The notes under the pieces are model-generated. The model was not told the origin of the DNA. It was given only the letters and a program-made list of their open reading frames with translations, and searched no databases. From assembly GCA_019722365.1 (NCBI GenBank), contig JADFUC010000133.1, positions 62,001-126,000 on the forward strand: a stretch of DNA of 64,000 bases. The letters are read 5' to 3'. This DNA comes from Lithospermum erythrorhizon (lineage: Eukaryota; Streptophyta; Magnoliopsida; Boraginales; Boraginaceae). Below, piece after piece: positions 12,690 through 24,744 of the stretch (positions are counted from its first letter, which is position 1; the number at the start of each line of letters is the position of its first letter). The translations under genes were made by a program, and so were the position numbers.

Positions 12690-12925
12690 AAAGGCTTAAT
12701 TTCTTTTTACCAACTAGATATATTATCGTTTTCTTAATACATGACAGATTTTTTCAACGCCCCCTAAATCATACTTCGCCAAAAAACCCATTTTCAAGGG
12801 CACGAAACAAAGCTATAGATAGTTAATTCTCGTAATCATAATAAGATAGTGCAATTAAACCAATAGTATTAGGAGGTAATTAAAACTAACGAATAGTTTA
12901 GGGGCAAAAGGAAGCCTAAGCCTTA
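12690..12925. mobile_element. Non-autonomous TIR element, copy 1
   Basis: The left end reads AAGGCTTAATTTC and the right end, reverse-complemented, reads TAAGGCTTAGGCTTCC followed by TTTTGCCCC. The right arm also carries ACTAACGAATAGTTTAGGGG, which matches the right arm of the copy 700 bp downstream. No coding capacity. The left arm is diverged from copy 2, so the exact boundary is approximate. Superfamily not assigned. Confidence 0.5.
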
Positions 12926-13428
12926 AGATTAATTAATAAACATCATCACCTACTGTTTCACATAATTCTGGCCTAAAATTGTGCCTTTATCGGCAAATAA
13001 CAATGAATACCATATATATTAATCTACATCACTTATCAGCTTATCTCACCTGCAACGTGACCTAACCCCCTATATTATTTAAAACTCCGATCAAGGCTTT
13101 CACGAATCCAAGAACTTCCCAATGAAAAAGCACTGTGATCGATCGAATCGATTAACACATTTTTTCAACGTAATAAACATTCTATTTCAGAACGCTCGAA
13201 TAATCATTCGCTTAAAATACTTTAATATAGTCAATCCGTTATCACATCAAGACAACGCATTAACATTTCATCTATCAAAATGTTACTCCCGGTACTATAT
13301 ATTACCTTACCGCAGCTACTGAAGCAATAAAGTTAAAAAATGAACTGGACGATGATCTACGCATATATAAGACGCCTACCTAAATTGCGCTACTACTCCT
13401 ACAAAGAATCATAAAAATTCATAAGATT

Positions 13429-13716
13429 AAGGCTTAATTTCTTTTGCCTCAAACTATTTTAGTTAGTTTCCAAATTGTCCCTATCACTATGCTTTCAAAT
13501 TGCCCCCCCAATACTATTATGATTGCAATTGCCCCTATATTCTCATACTTTGTTTCCAAATCGCTCTCTCAACAGGTTTTTTCGTCACAATGCATTCGGT
13601 ATGAATTCAAACAAAGCAGAAGATAAGTAAGAATTCAATCATAATAAGATATTGGGCAATTTGAAACTAACGAACAATTTAGGGGGCAAAAAAAAAAAAA
13701 AAAAATTAAGCCTAAT
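13429..13716. mobile_element. Non-autonomous TIR element, copy 2 (MITE-like)
   Basis: About 290 bp with terminal inverted repeats of roughly 45 bp. The left end is AAGGCTTAATTTCTTTTGCC and the right end is the reverse complement of TTAGGCTTAATTTTTT followed by TTGCCCCCTAAA; the arms then share GTTAGTTTC. A run of about 18 A lies within the right arm. No transposase. The second copy in the same spacer supports a mobile origin. Confidence 0.6.
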
Positions 13717-15426
13717 ATAATAGTTTACAGGCCACCTTGGGCGAAAGCAACCTTTTCTGTCTCAGTTGCAGATAAACGCTTCATTCATCTACTTTTTCTA
13801 CGCGATCCGGACTTATCCTATGCCAGCCTCCCAATCCTTCGATCAAATTGCCTCATTCCGCTTTAAATGTCCCCGAGGTTGTCATAAGGCCGCCTTTTGC
13901 ACTTGTCGATCATCTCCGGTCAGAAAGTTTGTCTTTCCATGGTTAATCTGATTTAAACCAGGTCAATGATTTCAATTAATTTAATCAAGTCGATCAAATT
14001 AATTCGCATGCCTAAATTGGAATACTGAGTTAAGAGCTAACGAATCCGTGTAGCTTATTAGTTCAAAGATTAAAAGACATGACATGACGAGTATTTATAA
14101 AGAAATACTGGAGTACATGATGTTCACACGATCCTAAGCTCGGGATTGACTTTCAGCCTCAAGGCTAAGACTATCGATCTTCTTTTATAAATTTGAGCTA
14201 TTGTGACCATTATTCCTCTAATTAATGTCCATACCACTCCACAAATTTTTTGTTAAACAACGCGCTGAGGCGAAATGATTGAAATATTATTACTCTACAT
14301 CTACTTATCTTCATCGCATGAAGTGAAAGGGTCGTTGTTCTATGAGGTAAGAAGAGTCGTGCTCGCGAGTGAGTATAAGAAAGCATGGGAAGTTTTTACA
14401 GAAATAACAAGAGTTTGGGGTTTTATACCGAGAACAAGCACATGATTTCAATTACCTCGATAATTTAAAAAAAATCGACAGTAACTTAAATTAATCCGGT
14501 GGAAATCGACTAAGATTATCAATATCGACTTTTAAACACCAATGATCGAATGCCGGTCCGAAAGGAAACATCTAACCTGATTTTTTTAAAACGCGAACAG
14601 AATTGCTCATTTGCCTTATTTTTTTTCATGAAGAACTCAGATTGGGTACTCACTCTCAACTAAACGTGAATTATTAGTTCAAATTTTATTCTACATATTT
14701 ATCATTTAAATATATGTAGTTGAACTATTACTTAACAAAAAATAAGAGATTTGGTTTTATTTGAAAGAGATGATTGTCCATTGATCATAGATTCCTACTT
14801 AGGGAGATTGGATCCGAACAAACACATTCTATTAAACCCCAATTGTTTCCAATTTGATCTACTACCTCCATTTTAAATTAATTGATTTTCTCACTTTTCG
14901 AAACACAACTTTAATTATTAATTACTTTTTATATAAATTAGAAAAATTACAAAAAAATAATATTTACGAAAATATTTTCTAAAAACAAATTTAATGATAT
15001 CACTCTTATTTTTGAATTGGGAAAAATAAAAAATAACGCATGACAAAGATTGACACGCAATTCCAAAATATCAATTAATTAAACCCGGAGCATAAGATAT
15101 ATAGAATCATATATCTCAAATACTCCGAGTATGCTTTTAGGTGATTATCGAGTCGGTTTAGTTCTCGTGAAATTTCATGCGGAACTTCTCTATCCAAACT
15201 AACTCGACCCGATACTCGACTCACAAAATATCGAGCTAAAAATAAAGTCATAATAAACCGATACTCAACTCGAAACCCGCACAATTATCAAACTTCCCTG
15301 AACTATCAAATTCTATACCCCCCAAACTGATCGGAGCATGCAGAGTCAACGGCGACAATCTCCACCGTGTTTCATTATCAAAGTTTGACCAAAGTGGTGG
15401 CGCAATCAACCAACCACCACCACAAA

Positions 15427-18400
15427 ATGGGGAGAAAAACAGTAGCTCTAATTGTAAGCTCATGGGTAATACCAATATCAATAATAGTCAATCAAATCGT
15501 GCCTGATCCTTACATGGTATAACTATTTTTCATTTTAAATCTCGTTTTCTTTTTTTGGGTATTAAAAAGATTGATTTTTTTTTGGTAAAAACCACCAAAA
15601 AAAATTGAATCTTGATATATTTTTGTGATTTTTGATGAATGGATGAATGCAGGATGAGATATTTCATATACCTCAAGCACAGAAATATTGTAAAGGGGAT
15701 TTTAGTAGTTGGGATCCTATGATCACTACTCCTCCAGGCTTGTAAGTGTTCTGAAAACTTGATTTTTATGTATTTGCATTAGTTAGTTCACATGTTTGGG
15801 TTTAACGGAAGAGATGATCAAACGTAGAGTTGAATGGAGATGTCCTATTCATATAGTGGACTCTAGTTAGTGAGATAAGGTTCGGGTTGGGTTGGTTTGG
15901 TTTGTTAGTTCATATGTTTATGTTTTCATTTTATTTTGTAATACTTGAATGGATTATGGACAAATCGATACACTTCCGCTTTGTGTTTCTAATGGTTATT
16001 CATAAAGGCGTTGAGGGTACATTGCCTTTTTCTTTTGCTCTATCTAAATTCATTATCTAGTATTTCAAGAATTGATAAAAAAAAAGTCTCCTCCTTTAAG
16101 ACATTGAATTGTAAAAGGATGGTTGGGAACAAACAAGCGACATTAAGATTCCTCGTTTGTCTATGAAGAGCAGGCCTAATTTTATTAGTTATATTCATTT
16201 TGCAATACTAAGGCACTTTTGCTGGCATGCGCTACTTGATCTTGAGCATTTGAAGCCATGGTAATTTTATCCCTTGGACTGGAACTTGATTGATATTGAC
16301 AAATTTAAAGAAACTCGTCGCTTTTTTAATCAGAGGAAATATTTGGAAACACATGATGTGTGAAGAAATTACTCTGATCAGATCTAGTGTTGTTCTTACA
16401 AAAGGTTGATGTGCACGATTTACAAATTTTGCAGGTACTTTCTTTCACTTGCCAATGTTGCTTGTTTGTTTCCAGGAATCTTTTCTCTGCTAGGAGTTAC
16501 ATCATTTTCTGAAGCTTGTTCAACATCTGTTCTGCGAGCAACAAATGGTGTGTTGGCTGTGATTTCCAGCGTGTTGATTTATGAGTTAATCATCCTCCTG
16601 AGACCAAGTCTTCATGAAAGAAAAGCAACATCATATGCAGTAGTTCTATCTCTGTATCCGCTCCACTGGTTCTTTAGTTTCCTTTATTATACAGATATAG
16701 CATCACTAACAGCGGTGCTTGCTGCATATCTCTTCGGTTTGAAGAAGAATTATAATTTAAGCGCACTGGTAAGTGGATGGACATGAATTTTATATTGATT
16801 ATTTGATTTAAATGAATTTTCAGTAGCTTAAGGAAAATCGTACATATAATATATGTTTTAGACTTTTAGTTTGAATTATATTGATTGCCTTGTTTCTAGC
16901 CTCTTAAAAATGGTATCAGTTCTACAACTGAGATTATTATTATATGGAATATAGCCTTCAGTTCTCTCTTGAAAAGGGGACTAACTGTGCTTTGGTTATT
17001 TTTATGTAGTTTGGGGCTCTGGCTGTACTGATGCGTCAAACTAATATTATATGGATGGGTTTTATTGCTTGCACCTATGTTATCGATCTCACTCTGTCTC
17101 GACCGAAGGAGTTCAATCGGCTAGATGTATCTGATATATCAGTGAGACCAGATGCTGGTTTAATATCGAAAAATGGTTCTGCCACAGCTTCTAAGTTGAG
17201 AAAGAGAAAAGTCACTGGCCCTGTAGATATTCCCAACTATTCCAGAATGCAAAAAACTCTCTCTTCTGCAATTCCATCGTCAGGTTCTTGTCTCTTAGTG
17301 TAGTTCCATATATATGACCCCCTTTAAGGGGGGAGCTTTTTATCATTTACATGGCTGCTTTTTTTCTCATAGCATCTTCTTCTTGTACTTGATTTCCCAC
17401 CAAATGTCTTCATTTATATTTAAGGATCTAAAAAAGGAAAAGATTTGAGTAGTTAGACAAAGTATCGACTGTGTAGTGTATTAGAGTAAAAGTTGAGAGT
17501 TGAGACATACATCAGTAATGATAATGCAGAAACTAGATGACCTGGTGGCCGAATATCAACACGTTTATATATCCATGCACTCCTTGTTCTATATTTAAAA
17601 CTATTATTAGATTCTATTCCTCCTCAGTCCTATTCTACTTCATCACGTAGCAAAAATTTGTCCTTTTCCTTTTACGTGATCATATGTTTAATTCAATACA
17701 ACTTTATCTTCGATCTTTCCAATTTCTTTATCCCTAATGAAGTACTTTTTTCTTTTCATGATTAATTAAAGTGTTTTTGATAAAAGAACTTTTAGCAGAT
17801 ATTAAGAATATTAATCAAACCCCTTAATAAAGATTTCTTTTACCTCCATGACAAGAACTAGATTTTAAGGGGAGTATATATGATTGTGTATTCTGTGTCT
17901 GTGTGTGTATTTGCTTGTTTAGAAAACTTGATTCCGGTGCATTTCTATGTTGCAGGATTGGTTTATGAGATAAAGGAGATCATGTTATCATCATGGACTC
18001 AAAAATGGGATATGCTTGCTTCCTTTAGTCCCTACCTTCTCCTGTTAGTGGCATTTGTCGTTTTTGTTTATTTTCTACTGGGAGCATAAAATTAGGATTT
18101 GAGATTGCAATAGTCTTTGCTCCGCTCTCTTGGGTTTTGTAAACCATTCCCTTATTTCTGATTGTCCATATAATTTATTTCACTTTCCCGCACCCTGCAG
18201 GTGCAAAAGAAGCTCACACCGTTTCTCCACATTTTGCACAGTTACTATATTTTGGTGTGGTTTGTGTTCTCTTTATGGCTCCCATGCACTTCCATCCAGC
18301 TCAAGTTGTGGGAATGGTTCGTTTATTCTGGGATAATAAGCTGCGTAGTGTAATACAGTGGTTTGCCGCTTTAACTGCTGGCCTTCTTTCTGTTCACTTT

Positions 18401-19179
18401 TTCAGGTTATAGTTCAGTTATATCTTACACGTGAGGAACCTTAACTTTCTTTGTTAAGTATGGAGTAAACTGAACTACATTGTTTTTGATACGTGGTCTT
18501 CTTTTTTGCACCTCACCTATCACTTGATATTGCCAAGCTGAAGAGAAAAAAAAAATTATTGTACCTTAATTATCTGAAAACACGTTGCTCGGTCTCTAGT
18601 GACTTACAGAGTATTAAGCACCTGTAATTTCGGTTCCAAGCCATTGGATGCTTTTATTATTTATGCTGAACCAGTTTCTATCTAATTGCAGCATAGCTCA
18701 TCCATATCTTCTTGCTGATAATCGACACTATCCATTTTATCTGTGGCGAAAGGTTATTAGTTTGCATTGGTCATCAAAGTACTTATTGGTGCCTGTTTAT
18801 GTTTACTCATGGTTCTCCATTGCAAGTTTGTTAGGTTAGTAGACTTGATGGCTTTGTTTCTTTTTTACCCCCTTGCGAAAGTAGTTACTCTGACAAACTT
18901 GGCTTCTTAATATTTCTAGGAAGGAATAGGACAAAGTCGTGGATATTGGTTTTCTGCTTTGCAACTGCTGCAACACTTGTTCCTGCACCTCTGATAGAAT
19001 TCAGATATTATACAGTTCCCTTCTTTTTCGTGATACTTCACTCACATGTCCACGATGACAGAAGTTGGCTTTTAATGGCCATACTCTATATCATCATAAA
19101 CGTCTTCACTCTGTTCATGTTCTTATACCGGCCTTTCTCTTGGAAGCACGAGCCCGGGGTGCAAAGATTCATATGGTAA
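15427..19179 (+). CDS. ALG10: ALG10/DIE2 alpha-1,2-glucosyltransferase (reading frame interrupted)
   Basis: ER multi-pass enzyme that adds the terminal glucose to the lipid-linked Glc2Man9GlcNAc2 oligosaccharide before N-glycosylation. Exons: 15427-15516, 15653-15741, 16435-16768, 17010-17283, 17956-18095, 18201-18405, 18692-18834 and 18920-19179. Conserved DIE2 blocks are visible: [72 protein letters not shown] and the terminal [10 protein letters not shown]. With one base restored the product would be about 511 residues, normal for the family. As written, exon 5 runs into TAA at 18087, truncating at about residue 306, while the expected GSI-LG motif is present one frame over (18078-18095). 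The next bases are GATTTG where a GT donor is expected. All other junctions are canonical. It may be a recent pseudogene, an allele defect or a sequence error. Confidence 0.82.
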
Positions 19180-20053
19180 TCAGATAATCCGGAGGATTAG
19201 AGCTTTTCCAAGTCTGCAAGGATGTACACTTCGTCCGCCCGATGAGGTACTTATGAACCTAGGTGATTTCTGCTACAAGATCACACAGAATGTTGGACAC
19301 TCGGACAGGGTAGATGAAATGCAGTCTAGTTTTTCCATGTCCGATGGCTCCAAAACGCCTCCTCAATACCCATTTTTCTGCGGAATTTTTTGCTGTTATG
19401 GAACATTGTCCTCTTACAAGGGAGAACCGAAAACAGCTTCGGAAGTTTTGTATGGTGATTACTGAACAAGATAAAGTTTTGGTGCTATATTTACTCTCAC
19501 GACTTCTCTACTTTGTAATTAAAAGTGTAATCTTGAGTTCTTGACACTTCACTCTGTATTGCACTTCACTCTGTATACTTGAATAGCTACAATGATCTTT
19601 TCGTTTATCGTGGCGAGACTTTGATCATATATTATTTTTTATTCTTTATTATGGAGAATATAAAATTTATATTATTATATTGTTTTTTGTTGGAAAAAAG
19701 ATTATACATAGTATAGAGAGTAATGTTACATTCTTGTAATTTTTTGTAATACAACAAAAAGATTATTCATATAGAAATTTTATATGGAAATTAAAAAATG
19801 TCAATTAAAATGAAGTAATGATAATTCTAACATCCTCAATTAACTAATATAAGGGAATAAATCAATTAACTAATATAAGGGAATAAATCAAGTTAATAAA
19901 ATAGGTGAGTTTGTGATTTTAAGGTAATGAAATTTGTGATAAGAGCGTATAAAGGAGCCGTTGCTCGACCAGCGGATCAATAATTTTTGGTTTCACTTCA
20001 ATAGTCAACTTTGCTGATCAAGAAATCTATAGGTCACAATCTTGATCTCCTCA
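19180..20053. other. Intergenic region between ALG10 and the pectin acetylesterase
   Basis: Holds the ALG10 3' UTR and the promoter of the downstream pectin acetylesterase, both on the plus strand. The short open frames at 19253-19544 show no known domain and probably lie in the UTR. A 26-bp direct duplication (CAATTAACTAATATAAGGG core) occurs at about 19837-19888. Confidence 0.45.
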
Positions 20054-23000
20054 ATGCCCAATCAGAGGTTTGAAGCCTTGTTCTTGAACTGGTGGCGCAG
20101 ATTCTCTAGACGCCAATTGATGGTGGCAACGTCCACTGCCACCGTTCTCATTTTCACACTCTTTTTCATATCCAACCCAAATAAAACCACTTTGGAATAT
20201 TCAATAGATTCAGAAGTATTAGAGTCCAATTGGGTTCCTCTTACTCTTCTCAGCAATGCTCAACAAAAAGGAGCTTGTAATGTCTAAACTGCCCTTTTCC
20301 TGCATTTCATTAATTAATACACTATTGGTATCGATATAAATGGTTGTTCAGATTAAAAGTATTGTATCGAAATATTTTGTTTTGAACAAAAGTGATATTT
20401 TTTCATTATCGTTATCATTTGTAAGTATAATGAATTAATGAAGGACAAAAAAGAAAATTTGCATGGATACTTAATGAAGTACTTTTAGTGTGATTCGGAG
20501 GGAGTATAAAGTTGTGATCTTTTTTAGTAATTGAGTATTGGTTGAGTTTATTTTATTATTTGGATTGGAAAATGCAGTTTGTTTAGATGGAAGTGTACCT
20601 GGGTACCATATACAAAGGGGTTCTGGATCAGGCTATGATAATTGGCTTCTTCATGTTGAGGTTAGCTCTTTACCTATGATGGAATTGAACCAGTAATGAG
20701 AGTGGCAAAAAAGATCATCACTTTGATTTTCAATGTTCAACTTTGTCGCATTAGTTTATATGCATAACTTCCATTTTAATCAAAACGATCATGTTAATGT
20801 TAAAGTACATTTGAAATACTAGCATTTGATATATTTTCAAAGTTGAGGGGTGCCTCATTGGTCTCTCTTAACCTCTCTCACTTCAATCTTTTATAGCTTA
20901 GTTTTGTCATTTAATAGTTAGCAAGCAACAAGTTAGAAGAAAGTTTTGATCTTGGAAAGTTGTTCGCTCGTTACCAAATTGTTATTGGGTTGCCGATTTT
21001 ACGTTTAGGGTGGAGGGTGGTGCAATACAGTGAAATCATGCTCTTCCCGGAAAAGGTCGCCATTAGGTTCATCTATACACATGGAACAACAAGTTCAGTT
21101 TTTTGGCATCTTGAGCAATGACCCATCTCAGAATCCTGGTAAAGAAATGCCATTTAAATGCATTTGCAGATTGTGGTTTAATTTTATTATCTCCTTGATT
21201 TGGACTAAATAGGCTAGGCAATTGAATGTTTGTATTATAAAGGAAAAACCTGTATGGAACTAATGCATGCAAGAAGTTTAACAAAATTGGAGCTGTCTAA
21301 CTGATCACTCTTCTCAGTGTAGTACACTATAGCATATACGTATTCTCGCTATGAGCAGATAGTTTGTTCATAGTTTAGCAAAATTTAGATCTTAAAGGTG
21401 AATTGTGGGTAAAGCGGTAAAGATAGCTGTGTAGTACTTCTTTCTTCCCTATCACTAGTAAGAGTATAGATCATAAAGTTAGAAAACTTCTGGCATATTG
21501 CATCTTGTTGATAGAACTAATAATCTGCTGATAGTCGATGCTTAACTACTAAATGGATGAAAAGTTGATTACTTATATTATGCTATGACCACATTCAGAT
21601 TTCTTTAGCTGGACAAAAGTGAAAATACGATATTGTGATGGTGCATCTTTTTCAGGTCATAAAGGGAGTGAATTCAAGGTAAATTTTATATGCTTCTATC
21701 TTTGTACCACGTTGAATTTGTTTCCGCACTTCTGTAATTCTTTTGATGTCAAATCACTTCACTTTCACTACAGAATGAAACAAAGCTCTTCTTCCGGGGT
21801 CAAATTATTTGGGATGCCATAATGGATGAACTTTCATCTCTGGGACTTTCTCGTGGAAAACAGGTACTCTCTCCCCCTTTTTCCCCATTATTCTGCCCTT
21901 TCGTCTATCACCTTATAATTTTATTCTATGAGCATCCTTGACTTTGCTTTCCCCTTCTTTTGTGTTTTCCTTTGATCGGTCATTTATTCTTTTACTTTAC
22001 CATATATGCTCACGAGTGTTAAAAGTTTACGCATATTCACTAGAATTGTTTCAACTAAGTTGATGCCTTGACTATTTCTTTGGCGCTGGACAAATTATGC
22101 AGTCCAGCAGTTTATGATTTTAGTTTAGGGATATACTGATAGACTGTATAATTTCACAGGCTCTTCTTACTGGATGCTCAGCTGGAGCTTTGGCAACTCT
22201 CTTACATTGTGATTATTTTCGAGAAATTTTTCCCAAGGATGCTAATGTCAAATGTCTTTCTGATGGGGGATTATTCCTTAATGTGTATTGTTCTTCAAGG
22301 ACATTAGTTAATTCATCTCTCTCTAGGTTCTTTTTTCTTAAAACAACCCGTAAATTGGTCCACTGGGACTGAGAGAGCGTGCCACCATGAAATAGTTGAC
22401 AGATAGGCTCAGGGTTCTTAATGACTTCCAAATTTTTCCTTCGGGTGTTTACTTCTTAACCACTCGATGATTGAACAAACTTAATCTATGAAGGGAAAAG
22501 TTAACTAATCTATTTTCAGTAGTTGAAATTTGTCATCTGTGTGAAAGGCCCTTTTCAACCTCGGTATATCCTTGAGATGGGAAATGGTGAATTGTGTAGG
22601 GTAGTCCTAGAAGGTTCTCTTCAGTAGTCAAGTGTATTCAATCATTTTACAATTCAATGTCTGTTTTTCCCCTAAAACCAATATGGTGATATAGATTCAT
22701 TTGCTTCATGTAAGAATGTTATCATTTTTTATAATTTTAGTGCTTACACATTGTCAATTTCAACTTTCATCAACTTGAATTTACACTGTTCTTCATTTTT
22801 TTTTTCAGGAAAGATATAAAAGGACGCGACTCCATAGAACTTTTTTATCAAGATGTTGTTCACCTCCAGGTTCTTGAAATTCTCTTTAGCTGTGTTTTTC
22901 TCTGATTCACAGAAAGATGAGCACCTAATGTGACTAGATGGCCATCATTAGAACCTTTATACAATAATGTGGAGTATTATTTAATGAAAATGAGCTATTA

Positions 23001-24744
23001 AGGGCAAGATAATTTCTATTAGGTGTGATGGAACATAGAAGCATACTAGCTACTCCTATTTCAATTGACCTCTTGAGGCTTGACTCTTGACTGAGAATAT
23101 GTCATAGTCCTATTTCAGTAGACAATTATTAGAAACAAAACCAAAAAATTGATTAAGTAGAAGTATAATGATACAAAGGTTTTTTTTTAGAAGATAAAGT
23201 TGATATGAAAAATGACTAGAAGTTCCATCCTTAAATAGTTTAGGAACCAAGCTAGTAGAAGTAAACAGTTATAAGGATGTTTTGACATATAAGTATAACC
23301 CATGCCATACTTTCAACTTGACCTTGATTCTTTGTGTATCTGTGAGATTTGTTGATCTTCTGAAGATTGATACCTTAAATCCTTTCTTTAGGGGGTAGCC
23401 GACAGTTTAGACAAGGACTGTCTATCAAAAGTGAAGCCACATAAGGTATGGTATGGTGTTGCTTTGATTGAAGATATCATATGCATTGGTTTGACTTTGT
23501 TTTTGTCCAACTTCTCATCTCAGTGTTTTTTCCCTCAAGAATTTGTTAAAAACATCAAGACTCCGCTCTTCCTTGTCAACCCAGCATATGACTGGTGGCA
23601 GGTACTGTTCATTGATTTTATGCTCCACTATCAGGCATGTTAGTCTTACGTATTTGTTGCTATATCCTGACTAACTGTGCAATTATCTTCTGCAGATACA
23701 GAATGTCCTGATACCTGATTCATCAGATCCTGAACGTAGCTGGCTCAGGTGCAAGCAGAATATTTATAATTGCAACCCCAATCAGCTGGAAATTCTACAC
23801 GGTGAGAGGTTACTCCTTAAGAGTATCCTGATAAATATTTATCTGGCTTTACTATATGGCTTGTTTGGTGGAATCATGAAAGTGACCTTTGTGCATATAT
23901 TTACTTTTGACAATTGAATACCTATGCTGAACCATTAGATTTTGACAAATTACCACCATGTTTTATTTCTGGAATAATTTTGTAGAACTGTATACAAGTA
24001 ATGCGAAGTTATCTTTGGATTAAAGAAAACTTTAGGAAGCAATTACCAAGTCATAAGATGCACAAAAGTGACAAGTAAAGCATTGACAGACTTTGAGGTC
24101 ATAATTTATGCACATAACTTTGATTTGAATCAAAATTATCACACCACTAGTAATGTACGTTGAAAATATTATACATTGATATATTTTCACCAGATATACA
24201 CCATATAAATAGATACAAAATTTAATATTTCAACCACTGAAAGTCAAAACTTGCTATCTTTTAGGAAGGGAAGGAGTATTATGTTGACTTAGCAGATTTA
24301 TCCTTGCAGGTTTTAGAGATACAATGCTCAAGTCAGTTGAAGAATTTCAGCAAACTAAGGAAACAGGATTTTTTGTAAATTCTTGCTTCACTCATTGCCA
24401 GACATGGAAAGCTGAGACATGGCATTCTCCTACTTCTCCAAGAGTTGACAACAAAGTGAGTTTGTTCTTTTCAAAGATCGTTTTGAGCATTTATTTATAC
24501 ATGAATGCTCAAGGCATTATGGCTAAACATAATTGCTCATTAGCTGAGGCGATTCATAGACTGCCTGTTTTAAGTTACACTTTATTTTCTCTAATCTCGT
24601 CATAATTTTATTTTCTTCTTGGACTAGACAATTGCAGAGGCTGTTGGTGATTGGTACTTCAACCGCAAAGCTGCAAAGCACATTGATTGCCCTTTCCCTT
24701 GCAATCCTACGTGCGTCAATCAGGATTTCACCCCCCACCTATAG
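20054..24744 (+). CDS. Pectin acetylesterase (CE13, Notum-like family)
   Basis: Secretory-pathway enzyme that removes O-acetyl groups from pectic polysaccharide in the cell wall. Twelve exons (20054-20276, 20578-20660, 21009-21138, 21599-21678, 21774-21863, 22160-22284, 22809-22869, 23392-23445, 23524-23601, 23696-23801, 24310-24455, 24628-24744) join cleanly to 430 residues, the usual family length. An N-terminal hydrophobic anchor lies at about residues 22-42. Family motifs: [53 protein letters not shown] and the cysteine-rich end CPFPCNPTC. The catalytic triad can be placed as Ser209, Asp305 and His372 by comparison with Notum-type hydrolases. The ATG at 20054 is used; the frame upstream starts with TTG only. 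All splice sites are GT-AG. The paralog number cannot be fixed; by position it may be the PAE5-type gene that lies next to a PLL gene in Arabidopsis. Confidence 0.93.
24080..24283. repeat. Dispersed MITE-like repeat in a pectin acetylesterase intron
   Basis: Lies between exons 10 and 11 of the pectin acetylesterase gene. The right end GGAAGGGAAGGAGTATTA resembles a degenerate Stowaway terminus (GGACGGAGGGAGTA). The internal pattern (AATATTATACATTGATATATTTTCACC) matches the copy at about 27480-27660 and, more loosely, the one at about 20720-20840. No coding capacity. Confidence 0.45.

Larger units (their letters stand above)
10974..15426. other. Long intergenic region between divergent genes
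   Basis: 4.4 kb between the divergent WD40 (-) and ALG10 (+) genes. It should contain both promoters. It is AT-rich and carries two copies of a terminal-inverted-repeat element (about 12690-12925 and 13429-13716) and a member of a dispersed AT-rich repeat family near 11490-11665. The open frames in 13122-13951 are short and overlap the repeats; no protein family was recognised. Confidence 0.5.

Noticed and set aside
13122..13951. Three short plus-strand open frames
   Set aside because: They overlap TIR element copies and intergenic AT-rich DNA and show no family motif.
17284..17955. Additional ALG10 exon in intron 4
   Set aside because: Exons 4 and 5 join in phase (SG then LVYEIKEI), so nothing is missing.
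18130..18336. Open frame ending CGNGSFILG, tempting as the missing ALG10 segment
   Set aside because: It is in a different frame from the conserved exon at 18201-18405 and overlaps its real coding sequence, so the likeness to the NGSIVLG motif is coincidental.
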